Shown here in pieces: positions 24,100 to 34,240 of a stretch of 64,000 nt of DNA; within the stretch, counting starts at the first letter, position 1, and each line of letters begins with the position of its first letter. The stretch covers positions 1 through 64,000 of the forward strand of contig JAXGGA010002818.1 of the NCBI GenBank assembly GCA_038373865.1, given 5' to 3'. The translations under genes were made by a program, and so were the position numbers. The DNA is from Uloborus plumipes. Its lineage: Eukaryota; Arthropoda; Arachnida; Araneae; Uloboridae. The notes below the pieces were generated by a model. The model searched no databases and was not told the DNA's origin. It saw only the letters and a program-made list of their open reading frames with translations.

Positions 24100-26890
24100 T
24101 AGGGTGGAGCGAAAAAAACAAAGTTTTTATTTTCGAATCGTAATAGTGAGGAAAAGTTGCGATTGGTGAAGAGTTACAAAACAAAACAAAAATTTTTGAA
24201 ATCGGATAATATCTTCCGTTCCCGCAACGAACCTGAAATTTTGAAAAAATGAAAATTTTCATGTGTTTTTAGCGATTTTTCAAAATTTTTGTTTTAATGT
24301 TTTATTTTAATGCTCTTGGACGAAAAAGTTACGTTTGGTGAAGCTTTCTGAAATTTTGAAAAATATATTGAAATCGAATAATACCTTCTAATCCAGGAAA
24401 AAGCCAGAAAAACCAAAAAATTATAAAATTTCAGCTTTTTTTGGGGTAATGAAAAAAAATTAAAAAAAATATGTTCTCATTTTTTTTTTCTTTTTTACCC
24501 GGTATCATAGCGTAAAGCCTTTTAAAAAGCACTATATTACTCTTAAACATTAATTTTTTTCTTGATTTTTCAAGTGTCTTCTAAACATGCAAAACTATCA
24601 TTTTTTACAACAATGAAACATTTTCAAATAATCAAAAGTTATAAAATATTTTCCAAAATGTTTGCAATCCAGTAAAAAAATCCACTAAATAAAACACCCA
24701 CTCCAAAAAAAGGCTAATTTTAATCACTAAACTATGAACAATTTTAATACATAACTAATTATATACAGTTTCTTAATCCCCTTTTGTAGTCTGTGCCTTC
24801 TATAATTATGTTACCTAACTTAACTGACTACCCACAGAATCCTTTAACATTAATTTAATTAGAAACTAATTTTAAAATTAAAACTTCTTTAAAATTAAAC
24901 CTAGTTAGGTTAGGTAGTGTATAGAATGAGACTGCAAAATGCAATTAAAAATTCAGAAACTAACATATAATGAGGTAGGTATTAAAATAGTTTATCGTTT
25001 AGGGATAAAAAATATTGTTCATCTTATGAGTGAGTGGTTTGTTCAATGGATTTTGTACTGAAAAAGTTAAACAAATTTAATAATTAGGTATGGGTAAAAA
25101 ATTTTATGTAAATGTTATCTATTATTTTTTGCTTTTTAGTTGCTTTTAGTTTGCTTTAAGGTTATCTTGGTGCCTACAGTAACACAGTCCCAGACAAAGT
25201 GGGGCAAGGTGTAACAAAAAATAAGGATTGGAAAGCATTTGACAAGGAGAGGGCACAACTGCCCCAAACACCCCTATTAGCCTTGTGCAAAAAATGTTAA
25301 AACATGTTATCATGACAATTGAACATTTGAAACACGATTGCAGAGAAACTTGTGCTTAAAAGGTTACTATAAGCATCTCGGTGATGATTTTGGAACACAT
25401 TTCATATGAAAGCCATAAATATAAGGAATTTATTAGTGTAGAAGACAAAACAAATTTTAGACTTTTTTGATTTCTAATTTTTCATACACAAAATTATTTT
25501 AAAATAAATAATTATATTTAAGTTTAAAAAACTAAAAAATACGCTTTTAGAGTTAACTATAAAGCTTTAAACCATTTCAAATTATAAGTTTACATGCACC
25601 TTATAATACATCAACATTTAATATAGTTTAGCCTTTAGTACTAATAATAGCATTCAATAACATCAACATGTAATAATATAGTTTAGCCTTTAGTATTAAC
25701 AATAGTATTAAATATACCACTTTTATATTTTTAAAGAACGTGAATTTTATCTTTTATTCAGAGTTACATACATACTGACAAACCCGCATGGGAAACTAGT
25801 AAAAGCGTATTAAAAACAAAACCGCCATTAAAAAACAACTGGGAGCTAAACAGAAAAAAATAATACATAATATTTACATACAACTTCATACCTATACCTA
25901 ATTATTAAATTTGTTTAACTTTTTCAGTACAAAAATCCATTGAACAAAACACTCACTCATAAGATGAACAATATTTTTTATCCCTAAACGATTAACTATT
26001 TTAATACCTACCTCATTATATGTTAGTTTCTGAATATTTAATTGCATTTTGCAGTCTCATTCTATACACTACCTAACCTAACTAGGTTTAATTTTAAAGA
26101 AGTTTTAATTTTAAAATAAGTTTCTAATTAAATTAATGTTAAAGGATTCTGTGGGTAGTCAGTTAAGTAAGGTAACATAATTATAGAAGGCACAGACTAC
26201 AAAAGGGGATTAATAAACTGTATATAATTAGGTATTAAAATTGTTTATAGTTTAGTGATTAAAAGTAGCCTTTTTTTTGGAGTGGGTGTTTTATTTAGTG
26301 GATTTTTGTACTGGATTGTAGAAATTTTGGAAACGATTACGATTTACGACTTTCGATTACTTGAAAATGTTTCATTGTTGTAAAAAATGGTAGTTTTGCA
26401 TGTTTAGAGAAGATACCTGAAAAATCAAGAAAAATTTAATGTTTAAGAGTAATATAGTGCTTTTTAAAAGGCTTTACGCAATGATACCGGGTAAAAAAGA
26501 AAAAAAAAATGAGAACATTTTTTTTTTAATTTTTTTTTCATCACCCCAAAAAAAGCTGAAGTTTTATAATTTTTTGGTTTTTCTGGCTTGTTCCTGGATC
26601 AGAAGGTATTATTCGATTTCAATATATTTTTCAAAATTTCAGAAGGCTTCACCAAACGTAACTTTTCTGTCCAAGAGCATTAAAATAAAACATTAAAACA
26701 AAAATTTTAAAAAATCGCTAAAAACACATGAAATTTTTCATTTTTTCAAAATTTCAGGCTCGTTGCGGGAACGGAAGATATTATCCGATTTCAAAAATTT
26801 TTGTTTTGTTTTGTAACTCTTCACCAATCGCAACTTTTCCGCACTATTACGATTCGAAAATAAAAACTTTGTTTTTTTCGCTCCACCCTA
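24100..26890. mobile_element. Foldback element with ~1 kb inverted arms and 8-bp duplication
   Basis: It starts TAGGGTGGAGCGAAAAAAAC and ends with its complement, flanked by perfect CTGAGCAG duplications. The arms run about 24100-25145 and 25840-26890 and remain nearly complementary throughout, including TTAGGTTAGGTAGTGTATAG and its complement. The loop of ~700 bases contains a family A repeat (25530-25816). No transposase frame is visible. The 8-bp duplication and TAGGGTGG ends suggest mobilisation by a hAT transposase; the very long arms are unusual for that group. Confidence 0.85.
25530..25816 (+). repeat. Dispersed repeat family A, copy 4
   Basis: Bounded by AAAAAATACGCTTTTAG and AAAAGCGTATTAAAAAC. 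The TATAGTTTAGCCTTTAGTA segment is present twice. It lies in the loop of the foldback element 24100-26890. Confidence 0.8.
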
Positions 26891-27005
26891 CTGAGCAGCG
26901 CTCTCTGAACGCCGGATTTATCCAAATAAATTGAGGGCTGCAGCAAGGCGTGTATGGTTAAAGGTGGTTATCTGCTTGTGATAAACGGCAGCTCAGACGT
27001 TGCTT

Positions 27006-28044
27006 ATGCCTCTTCAACGAAAAAGAGCGAAGTTTCAACAACTTACGGAGTTTGAACGGGGGAGGATCATCGGCCTTCGTGAAGCTGGATTTTCTTATCG
27101 TAAAGTAGCCGCTCGTGTGCAGCGTAAAAGCAGCACAGTGATACGTGTTTGGAAGCAGTGGACGGGCGAGTGTCGGATAACTCGGAAATCCGGGATTGGA
27201 CCCCGAAATGGGACGTCAGCGCGCGATGATAGAGACCTGATCCACATGGTGGTGACGGACCATACAGCTTCTTCTAGACAACTGGCATCACAGTGGTCAA
27301 CAGCTATAGGCGTTTCATTGTGTGCTTCATCAATTCGTAGACGTCTGCTGTAGCATGGACTGTGTGCAAGGACTGTTTTATACAGGATCCCTCTCACGCT
27401 AAAAAATCGCCGCCTGCGGCTACAATGGGCCAATCAGCATAAGGACTGGCTTGCTGATTGGCAGTGTGTTGTGTTTTCTGATGAATCCCGCTTTAATTTG
27501 CGGTACCACGATGGCCGCATGTGCGCCCGACGCTATGCCGGTGAACGCCACCTTCCAGAGTGCATTATCGAACGTCACAGTGGACGAACACCAGGAGTCA
27601 TGGTCTGGGGTGCCATACAGTATCACGGAAGATCTTAATTGCTAGGAATTGTGGGTAACCTGAAAAGCAACCGGGACATCAGTGAAGTTCTACAGCCTCA
27701 AGCTGTCCCCTTCCTTCAAGGCTTGCCTGGCGTGCATTTCAGCAGGATAATGCCCGCCCTCATGTCGCTGGGACTGTTCAATCCTTCCTTGCACCGCAGT
27801 AGGTACAGCTTCTTCCCTGGCCAGCGTATTCTCCAGATATATCGCCGATTGAACATGTGTGGGATTTCGTTGGTCGGCGTCTCATTCGTGATCCTCGTCC
27901 TGTTGCTTCTACAGACGAACTTTGGGCACGCATACAAACAGTAAGGAATGCTCTTGATCACGCAGACATTGAAAATTTGTTTGACTCCATGCCACGTAGC
28001 GTAGCAGCACTTATTGCAGCGCGTGGTGGCTACACAAAATACTA
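27006..28044 (+). pseudogene. Tc1/mariner transposase (DD34E), disrupted
   Basis: The N-terminal half has two helix-turn-helix regions typical of Tc1 (LTEFERGRIIGLREAGFSYR and TASSRQLASQW). Catalytic residues are D in VVFSDESRFN (codon 27480), D in FQQDNARPH (codon 27746) and E in SPDISPIEHVWD (codon 27851). There are 34 residues between the last two, so DD34E. Damage comprises a stop at 27351-27353, a stop after YHGRS near 27635, a one-base frameshift near 27737 and a stop after FLAPQ near 27802. The C-terminus RGGYTKY and the final TAA are preserved. The family cuts and pastes DNA at TA; this copy is dead. ATG 27006 is the first methionine before the HTH. Confidence 0.93.
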
Positions 28045-28177
28045 ATGTCAATATTTCATTATTGTTTGCTGGCTTTCTAATCATTTATTTGCACCACTAT
28101 CACTCAGCTGTGTATTAAATTTCATTCAGTTATGACTATTCCTTCATGGTGTTGCAATTTTCACAAACATGAGTTTA

Positions 28178-28555
28178 TATTTAATTGTTTTCGAGAGGCT
28201 ATAGTATACACGGAAACTCAAAAGCAGAATAAAAAAGGAAAATCGAATTTTCTTATACTAAAATCAATAACAAGTATATTAATTGTTAACAAATAGAAAT
28301 TGGCATTTTAAATCATTGAATTTTCTTTTCTCGTCGGCCAACAATGACATTGGTTTCAGATCCTATAGATTTAAGCATTAGCCGTATTTGCTAAAAAAAG
28401 GTTTTAATTCGAGTTCTATTTTACACAGAAGTTCCAAACACATTTTGACAGAAGCAGAATTTTTTTTCTTTCTTTTGGTACTATTGTTTTAAATTTTCCA
28501 ATATGTTTTCACTTCAAAAATCGCAAAAAAACATTTTCAAGGTTTTTAATTATTA
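28178..28555. other. AT-rich flank, nothing recognised
   Basis: No coding similarity or repeat ends seen between the Tc1 right flank and the Tigger-like start. Confidence 0.5.
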
Positions 28556-29830
28556 GGGTGAGAGTTGCCCAAAACGGGATAGGCGGGAAAAACGGGATAG
28601 TGAGCTAGACTGGTAGTACTATTTCGCGGGAGACAAGCTGAAGTGGTTCTTGACCGCCATAACATCATTCTCAGTTGATATCTCAACGATAGCCACTTAT
28701 TTTGCAAAGAATATTTTATCAAAGTTTTCAATTGAGATTTTTATTTTTTTTTACTTTTTTTGACTGCAGAACAACTATCCTTGTGCCTCTCCGTCCTTCG
28801 GAACAATTTCGGTTAGTACTGTGTTTTGTTCATAACTCTTTTAGCAACAATTTCATGTACTTAAATATTGCTAGTGAGTGACGGTTCAAGCGCCAGCCCT
28901 TTATGTTGTCAAAAACATCATGGTCGGGAAAAATGGGACACTTTTGGGGTGCCCAAAACGGGATACAATTTCGGTGTGTCCCGTTTTACCCGACTATTTC
29001 CATTAATGTTTTGGTAATGTGTTTAAGCAGCATGAAGCGAACAAGAAGTTCGCAAGTGGATATTTAACCATCCTAGCAGAGGAATTACTATCTACGAGGT
29101 GGGAAAGATGTTCAATGCAGCATTTCAATGAGCAGCTCATGTCCAAACTGCTATGAATGGGTTCAGGAAAGCAGGCATTTTTTCATATAACCTAGATGCA
29201 TTTCCTGAATATCTCTTCGCTTCTTCTCTTCCAACAGATCACCCATTGCCGGATGTTCAGAACATGACGTTCCAACAACCATTAATTCTGCAATAAAACG
29301 AGGCCAGATCCGAAGAATCTTCAAGTTCAGTCATAGCATCTAATGCAGTAATCACAGCCACTAGAAACAGTATTGAATGAATCACCGAGTGATAGGGCCA
29401 TCGATAACACTAGTACAAACGCAGACCTTATCCAACCGTTCACTTCAACAGGAGACAAAGGGCTTGGGCTATACTATCGTCCTCTACTGCCATTTTCTAT
29501 ATCACCCAAAGAAATTCTACCTCCACCACGAGTGACTGGACTAAGAGCTCAAAATAAAGAGGGAAGACAGCAATTTTAACAGGAAGACAATATAAACTTG
29601 AGTTCTAAGAAGAAGAACGTGAAATAAAAAGAACGAAAAAAAAAACTCAAAAGCTGAAAAAAAAGGGCTGCCAACCAAATGAAGATGCAAAACAGGCAGA
29701 TAAAGTTAAAAAATATTACTCTGAACTTGAAAAAAAAACCACAATCATCATTTGCAAAAATCGAAGAAAATAGACCAAACATAGGAAAACCTAAAAACCT
29801 CTTACAAAAATTGCACGGGGGGGGGGGAGG
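28556..29830 (+). mobile_element. Tigger/pogo-like transposon relic
   Basis: A possible left end GGGTGAGAGTTGCCCAAAAC follows TA at 28554-28555. The word CCCAAAACGGGATA recurs at 28567 and 28952, and the complementary TGTCCCGTTTTACCC lies at 28978. A transposase relic occupies 29039-29578. No right inverted end was found before the G-run at 29818, so the right limit is approximate. Confidence 0.6.
29039..29578 (+). pseudogene. Tigger/pogo transposase C-terminal part, disrupted
   Basis: The first frame reads EQEVRKWIFNHPSRGITIYE, then VGKMFNAAFQ*AAHVQTAMN and GFRKAGIFSYNLDAFPEY. This is the family's C-terminal end of the DDE domain, where HPGRxVTxxxV..F..A and NGFxxTGIxPLNxxVF recur. A second block, PFSISPKEILPPPRVTG followed by a basic RAQNKEGRQQF, matches the usual ISPxDILPLPxA tail. 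Frameshifts and stops separate the two blocks (29282-29460), and the first block has a stop at AAFQ*. The catalytic aspartates are absent, so this is a truncated relic. Confidence 0.8.
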
Positions 29831-30642
29831 ACGCACCTAAGTATACCAGCTACGCATACGCTACTGGATACTGATACCAGAGTATCCTTCTTGTGTTACT
29901 TAAGTCAGAAACATACCTACATGGGTTGCAATTAGCAAAACGTGTTAATAAGTTAAATTTGTCACATGGAAAAGTATTTTTAAGTTATTTAATACCTTAT
30001 AAAAAGGTGTATTAGTAAAATAAATTTTATTTATTAAGTACGTTAAAAGTTGATTGCAGTACATTAGAGTTGATTGCACATTAAAAGTTAAAGAAATGCA
30101 ACACACAGGATTGAGTCCGTAAGGAAAACTCGACATAGTATCTTAATTTTATAGCCCTAATTAAAGTTCTCTCAAGTTTTAAGATATAATTACATAAATA
30201 AAAATTAAAATGTCCCACTTTCAAATGCTACAGTTTTTAATGACGCTATGGATTTTTAAAAATAAAACAGCGCTTTAGTGCCCGTTCATTGGTCAGTCTA
30301 CAGCAAATAAAAATAAGATTTTCATATAATTGCTGCACACAAAAGAAACTATTCCCCTCGGGATAACACATATCTCTCAGCTTTTATTGCAAAATGTGTG
30401 CACATCAATTGTGTTGTTCATTGCAATACTACCGTGGATACACTTTTGTCGTTTTTATCTATTTTTTTTCGATTATCCGCGGTTACCGTGCACCCTATTC
30501 CACGGTATTATTAGGAGTTTACTGTATTTGAAAAAACGCCTTAGGGATTCTTCACTAATGATAATGAAATACTAAATATTTTACTTTTTTTCCCGTTGTG
30601 CTTTATTATTAGCGGTAACCAAAGAAGCAAGCTTGTACCGTA
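29831..30642. other. AT-rich stretch with a Tigger-like trace
   Basis: CGATTATCCGCGGTTACCGTG at 30471-30491 resembles the terminal words of Tigger-type MITEs, but no pair was found. The rest shows nothing recognisable. Confidence 0.35.
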
Positions 30643-30918
30643 ATTGAAGGGGCAAGTGGATAAAGGTGATATGTGACATTTGAATTTCGCCGACTTACAC
30701 AAATTCAAATCAGTCTATGTTCAATTGTGTTAACTCACATACACCGTTGAAGGGGCAAGTGAATAAAGGCGATATGTGACAATATTTTTAATTTCTAGAA
30801 AACTTTTCTAAAAAAAAATATATATATATATATATTACCTTAACGCCTTCATCCATGGTAAAAAGTAAGCAAAACTAAGATTGTCACATATCACCTTTAT
30901 CCACTTGCCTCTTCAATT
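30643..30918. mobile_element. MITE family AATTGAAGGGGCAAGTGG, copy 1
   Basis: The ends AATTGAAGGGGCAAGTGGAT and the complement TATCCACTTGCCTCTTCAATT extend inward through AAAGGTGATATGTGACA. A third direct copy of the terminal block occurs at 30749-30781. (TA)n lies at 30819-30834. A second copy is at 36996-37260. The duplication is unclear because the ends are themselves AATT. Confidence 0.8.
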
Positions 30919-31244
30919 CTTAAGTACTATGGAGGACCAAGATACAGAAAAAAAGAGACTTAAGAAAGAAAAAAGAAAGAAAAAGGGAAAAAGGGGAAAA
31001 ATTCTGCGTTTTACCTTTCCACTCAGAATACTTCTCAACATCTTGTGAAAAAAAAAGAAAGAAAAAACTCTTTAAATTATTTCAAAAGTTTAATTATGCA
31101 TACTTAAGAGATTGTTGTTGAAAACTTACCTGATAAACAATTCTATATCTTTATAAAAATGCAGAAATTTTCAAACAACTCTTTTAGTACTGTCTTCAGT
31201 ATTCGCTGCTTTTTGGAATATTTAGTCTTCACAGTTGTTTTGAA

Positions 31245-31560
31245 TCAAAGTAGCATTCGTCCCAGGGCGCGTTCCCTTTTATATCTCCGGCAGATACACC
31301 CCCAAAATTCTTCTCGTCGTCTGCAAATAAATACCAATAAAAACCGAAACGGAACACTGAAATTAGCGCTGAATTTCAGCGCAGAAGTTCGGCGCACGTC
31401 TGATGTCAGCGGTGGGCGGAGCGTCGCTCCCTGACATAGACCCATTTTTCCACCCACACGTCCGGGCTCCGGCGGAGCGTGAAATCCGGCGGAAAAATCC
31501 GGCCGAAACCCGAGCGTTTGACCGCTCAAAACCTGATGCGCTGGATATATTTAACTTCAT
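31245..31560. promoter_or_regulatory. GC-rich, CpG-dense island, possible promoter
   Basis: This block stands out from the AT-rich surroundings with many CpGs, a GGGCGG box at 31414-31419 and CGGCGGAGCGTG / CCGGCGGAAAAATCCGGCC words. TTTTATAT at 31277 could be a TATA element. Two overlapping minus-strand frames and one plus-strand frame cover it but show no domain. It could be a host promoter or 5' exon, or a GC-rich repeat fragment seen once. Confidence 0.3.
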
Positions 31561-32322
31561 CGACGCGTAGGTGAAGTGTGATTTAATGTCCCTAAAAGTC
31601 GCACCGCCTCATAAAGTGCTTTTATTATTTACATAAGGTTCGTAAAATTACAATGCGTTTTAAGTTCCCCCACTCATCATAATAATTGTCAGCTCGAAGG
31701 GATTCCAAAGATGCGTTAAGAATTGGGCGATTCGCTTGTTTTGTTGTGGGAGAGGAGTGGAGATCTGTTTCGTAAAAGCGAGTGCAAGCGTTTTAAACTG
31801 TTGTGAAAATTACAAAATAACCGAAATATAGAAAGTGAAAAGGGAATAACTGTGAAAGGTGTGTACTGGTTTGTGCTTAGCTATGACAGTTATTCTGCCG
31901 TTCTAAGCAGAAAAGTCGTATCTGCACTTTTTAACAAAATTGAGTTTTTGCCACCAGGTGGCTCTTTGTGACGTATTTCACCTAACCACAAAATTTTATG
32001 GTCATTTGAGAACGGGAAATATTTTTTAAAAATCTGAAAAAGTTTCATCTGAATCAAATACGAATGAAATACTTTAAAGAGTATTATCTCAGTTTGAGCT
32101 CAACTGCACATACCACTTTTGTGCTAAGCAAATACTCGTATATTATATTATCGATATTAAAAGCGATTAAGATAGTGTACCCAAAAATAATGCTTCGTAG
32201 CTGTAAACCCGACAAAATGAAGTATGAAATGAAATCATTGCTACAAAACAGTAGTTATATCCGGTAATTTGCCTTATTCGACTACATTTGACACAAAACT
32301 GCATCTGGCAAAATAAATTGTT
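31561..32322. other. Unassigned stretch with a CTCF-like word
   Basis: GCCACCAGGTGGC at 31950-31962 matches the CTCF core consensus but is also a perfect palindrome that could arise by chance. GAAAGGTGTGTAC near 31856 resembles a splice donor context; no exon is proven. Confidence 0.25.
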
Positions 32323-32330
32323 GCAGCAAT

Positions 32331-32719
32331 CAGTGGCGTATCCAGGAATTGATTTTGGGGGGTGCACATCGAACATCGACACTGTGATGAGAAAGGAAAA
32401 AAAATCAAGAAATATGGTGAAACTTTAAAAACGCAGTATTTCGATTTAATTTTTTCTATTGAACGTTGCTCAAAGATCATTTTCCTCTTACATTTCCACA
32501 ATTACAGAATAACAATTAGTTTTGCTTCTTATTGTCGAAAACAGAAAATAATATGACAATATTTCAGTGTCCATAAAGTATTTTTCATTGAAAAAACCTG
32601 AAACATATTTACATGAAGGTTACATGTTTTTTCAAAATTCGGTGCCACCATTGTTTATAGTCTTACAAAATCTTGGGGGGTGCATTGGTCCCTTGGCACC
32701 TCCCCTGGATACGCCACTG
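32331..32719. mobile_element. hAT MITE with CAGTGGCGTATCCAGG ends
   Basis: Inverted ends CAGTGGCGTATCCAGG...CCTGGATACGCCACTG, with a perfect 8-bp duplication GCAGCAAT at 32323-32330 and 32720-32727. Just inside both ends is a GGGGGGTGCA motif. The interior is non-coding. Confidence 0.92.
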
Positions 32720-32727
32720 GCAGCAAT

Positions 32728-33126
32728 ACATTATAATGTCGACGTTCTTGCAAAAGTCATGAAATCCACACACACACAAAATGAGTAAATAAATGAAATA
32801 AAAATAATGAAAAAAAAATAGTGCAAGGAACAAGACTTCAGTTAGTTACGTCATGATGTAAGCTATTTGTACCCAATTTAAAAGCTATATTAATGCACTA
32901 ACTGTAAAAGTTTAAGGCCAGTAAGATTATTCTCGCTATTTTTCATAGCGATTTGAAAGTTCAAATTGATAATGTCTCACAACTGGAGTGTTCAACGTAA
33001 GGACTATTGCTTGAATACCGAGGACATCTGAAGAACTATTTCAGTACATTTAGTTATTGCAAAAAAAAATCTGTCAGAATGCAATATTATAATATTAAGC
33101 TTTTCCCACAAAACGTTACCTATTTA
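32728..33126. other. AT-rich stretch, nothing recognised
   Basis: Between the hAT MITE and the family B repeats I see no gene or element end. Confidence 0.5.
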
Positions 33127-33300
33127 AACAGTAAGCTACCGTCCTAAAGCCAGGGCTACGACGAAACTACATACAATCAACCGACAGTCTAGTTATGCCA
33201 TTCAGACTGCTGTTTCGTCCTTATTACGAACTCATCAGTCTGGAACAGACAATAACCGAGCTGAAGGCAGATTCCATTTCAATGAAGCTGAAAGCGGGCA
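33127..33300 (+). repeat. Dispersed repeat family B, copy 1
   Basis: Follows the pattern CAGTAAG.TACCG, ...CAGGGCTA, ACATACAAT, CCGACAG, ATGCCATTCAGACTGCTGTTTC, ...CTCATCAG and GAGCTGAAGGCAG, shared with the copies at 33527, 34095 and 40231. Such 'TGTTTCG...ACTCATCAG' blocks are seen near the ends of some retroelements, but the parent is not identified. Confidence 0.6.
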
Positions 33301-33526
33301 TTCGTGCGACACAGCCGCAGCATTTGAGGCGCGTCACTTGACTCTCCGGTGTGCGCACAACAGGGAGGAATAACGAGTTCATCCATGCGTCTTCGGGAAG
33401 ACATGGACAAAGCGACTCGTGTCGCTTTGGTGTACGCGCTGCCTAACTGAAGTGATTTTAGCACATCAGGGAGAGACTGCAGCAATGGTTCGATTCAACC
33501 AGTAAATTGACGACACAGCTTGGTTA

Positions 33527-33830
33527 TTAAGCAGTAAGTAACGGCCTTCAAGCCAGGTCTAATGCAGCAGAACTACATGCAATGAGCCGACAGCCCATTT
33601 GTGCCATTCAGAGTCTGTTATTCCTTCAATTTGCGAGTTGAACCTTATTATTGTTACAATTTCTCGCAGGTGTGTTAAATTTACTTTAGCTACCAGTTTA
33701 ATGGATCTTTCAGCTTCATCGAAATGACATCTGCCTTCTGCTTGGTTATTGTTGATTCCACAGTTCATAATAAGGATGAAACTGCAGCCTCTGGATGGTG
33801 TACCTGGGCTGTCGGTATATTGCATGGCGT
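33527..33830 (+). repeat. Dispersed repeat family B, copy 2 (degraded)
   Basis: GCAGTAAGTAACGGCCTTCA, AAGCCAGGTCTAATGCAG, ACATGCAATGAGCCGACAG and GTGCCATTCAGAG align with copy 1. Only the first ~100 bases are clearly related. Confidence 0.5.
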
Positions 33831-34094
33831 TACCTATTTAGTCAAGGCGGAGAAAATGAAAGGCAAATCGAAATATTTTCATCATTAAGAGCTAGTTAAA
33901 ATAGTTCTAGGTGGCGCAGGAAATATTAATTAGCCGCCGAAGACGGTTACTACTAAGCGGATGCAAATTACTTGGCGGGAGTTAAAAGCTGCCTGGCACC
34001 AAAGTTACTGCCCCATGGCTTCAAATCAGTCAAAAATCGGATGCCATCCATAAGCTCACTAACTTCAGAACTGAAAAAAAGCTTCCTTGAGACC

Positions 34095-34240
34095 TCAATA
34101 CACTTGCAATACATCACAAGCTCGTTTATTCCATCCATAGACTGCAGTTTCGTGCTTTTTGGCACTTATCAGCATGAAACATGAATTGAACGAGCTGGAG
34201 GCAGAAAACCTCTTATAGAACAAAGAGAGCCAACAAAAAC
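34095..34240 (+). repeat. Dispersed repeat family B, copy 3 (3' part)
   Basis: CAATACATCACAAGCTCG, CCATAGACTGCAGTTTCG, CACTTATCAGCATGAAACA and GAACGAGCTGGAGGCAGAAA align with the copy at 40231, including the following CCTCTTATAG and AGAGAGCCAA. Confidence 0.65.

Larger units (their letters stand above)
23966..28175 (+). mobile_element. Tc1-like transposon interrupted by a hAT-like foldback element
   Basis: The ends are AACTCATGTTTGTGAAAATT... and its exact complement, followed inward by GCAACACCATGAAGGA, 36 bases in all, flanked by TA at 23964-23965 and 28176-28177. Removing the nested element (24100-26890 plus one 8-bp duplication) leaves about 1.4 kb, a normal Tc1 length, with one transposase gene. 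The 8-bp duplication CTGAGCAG at 24092-24099 and 26891-26898 marks the nested insertion. Confidence 0.9.

Noticed and set aside
27095..27433. Minus-strand frames over the Tc1 transposase (27095-27433, 27420-27626, 27716-28084)
   Set aside because: Antisense shadows of the transposase gene.
31245..31560. Protein-coding gene in the GC-rich island
   Set aside because: Frames open on both strands because of high GC and few stop codons; no recognisable domain.
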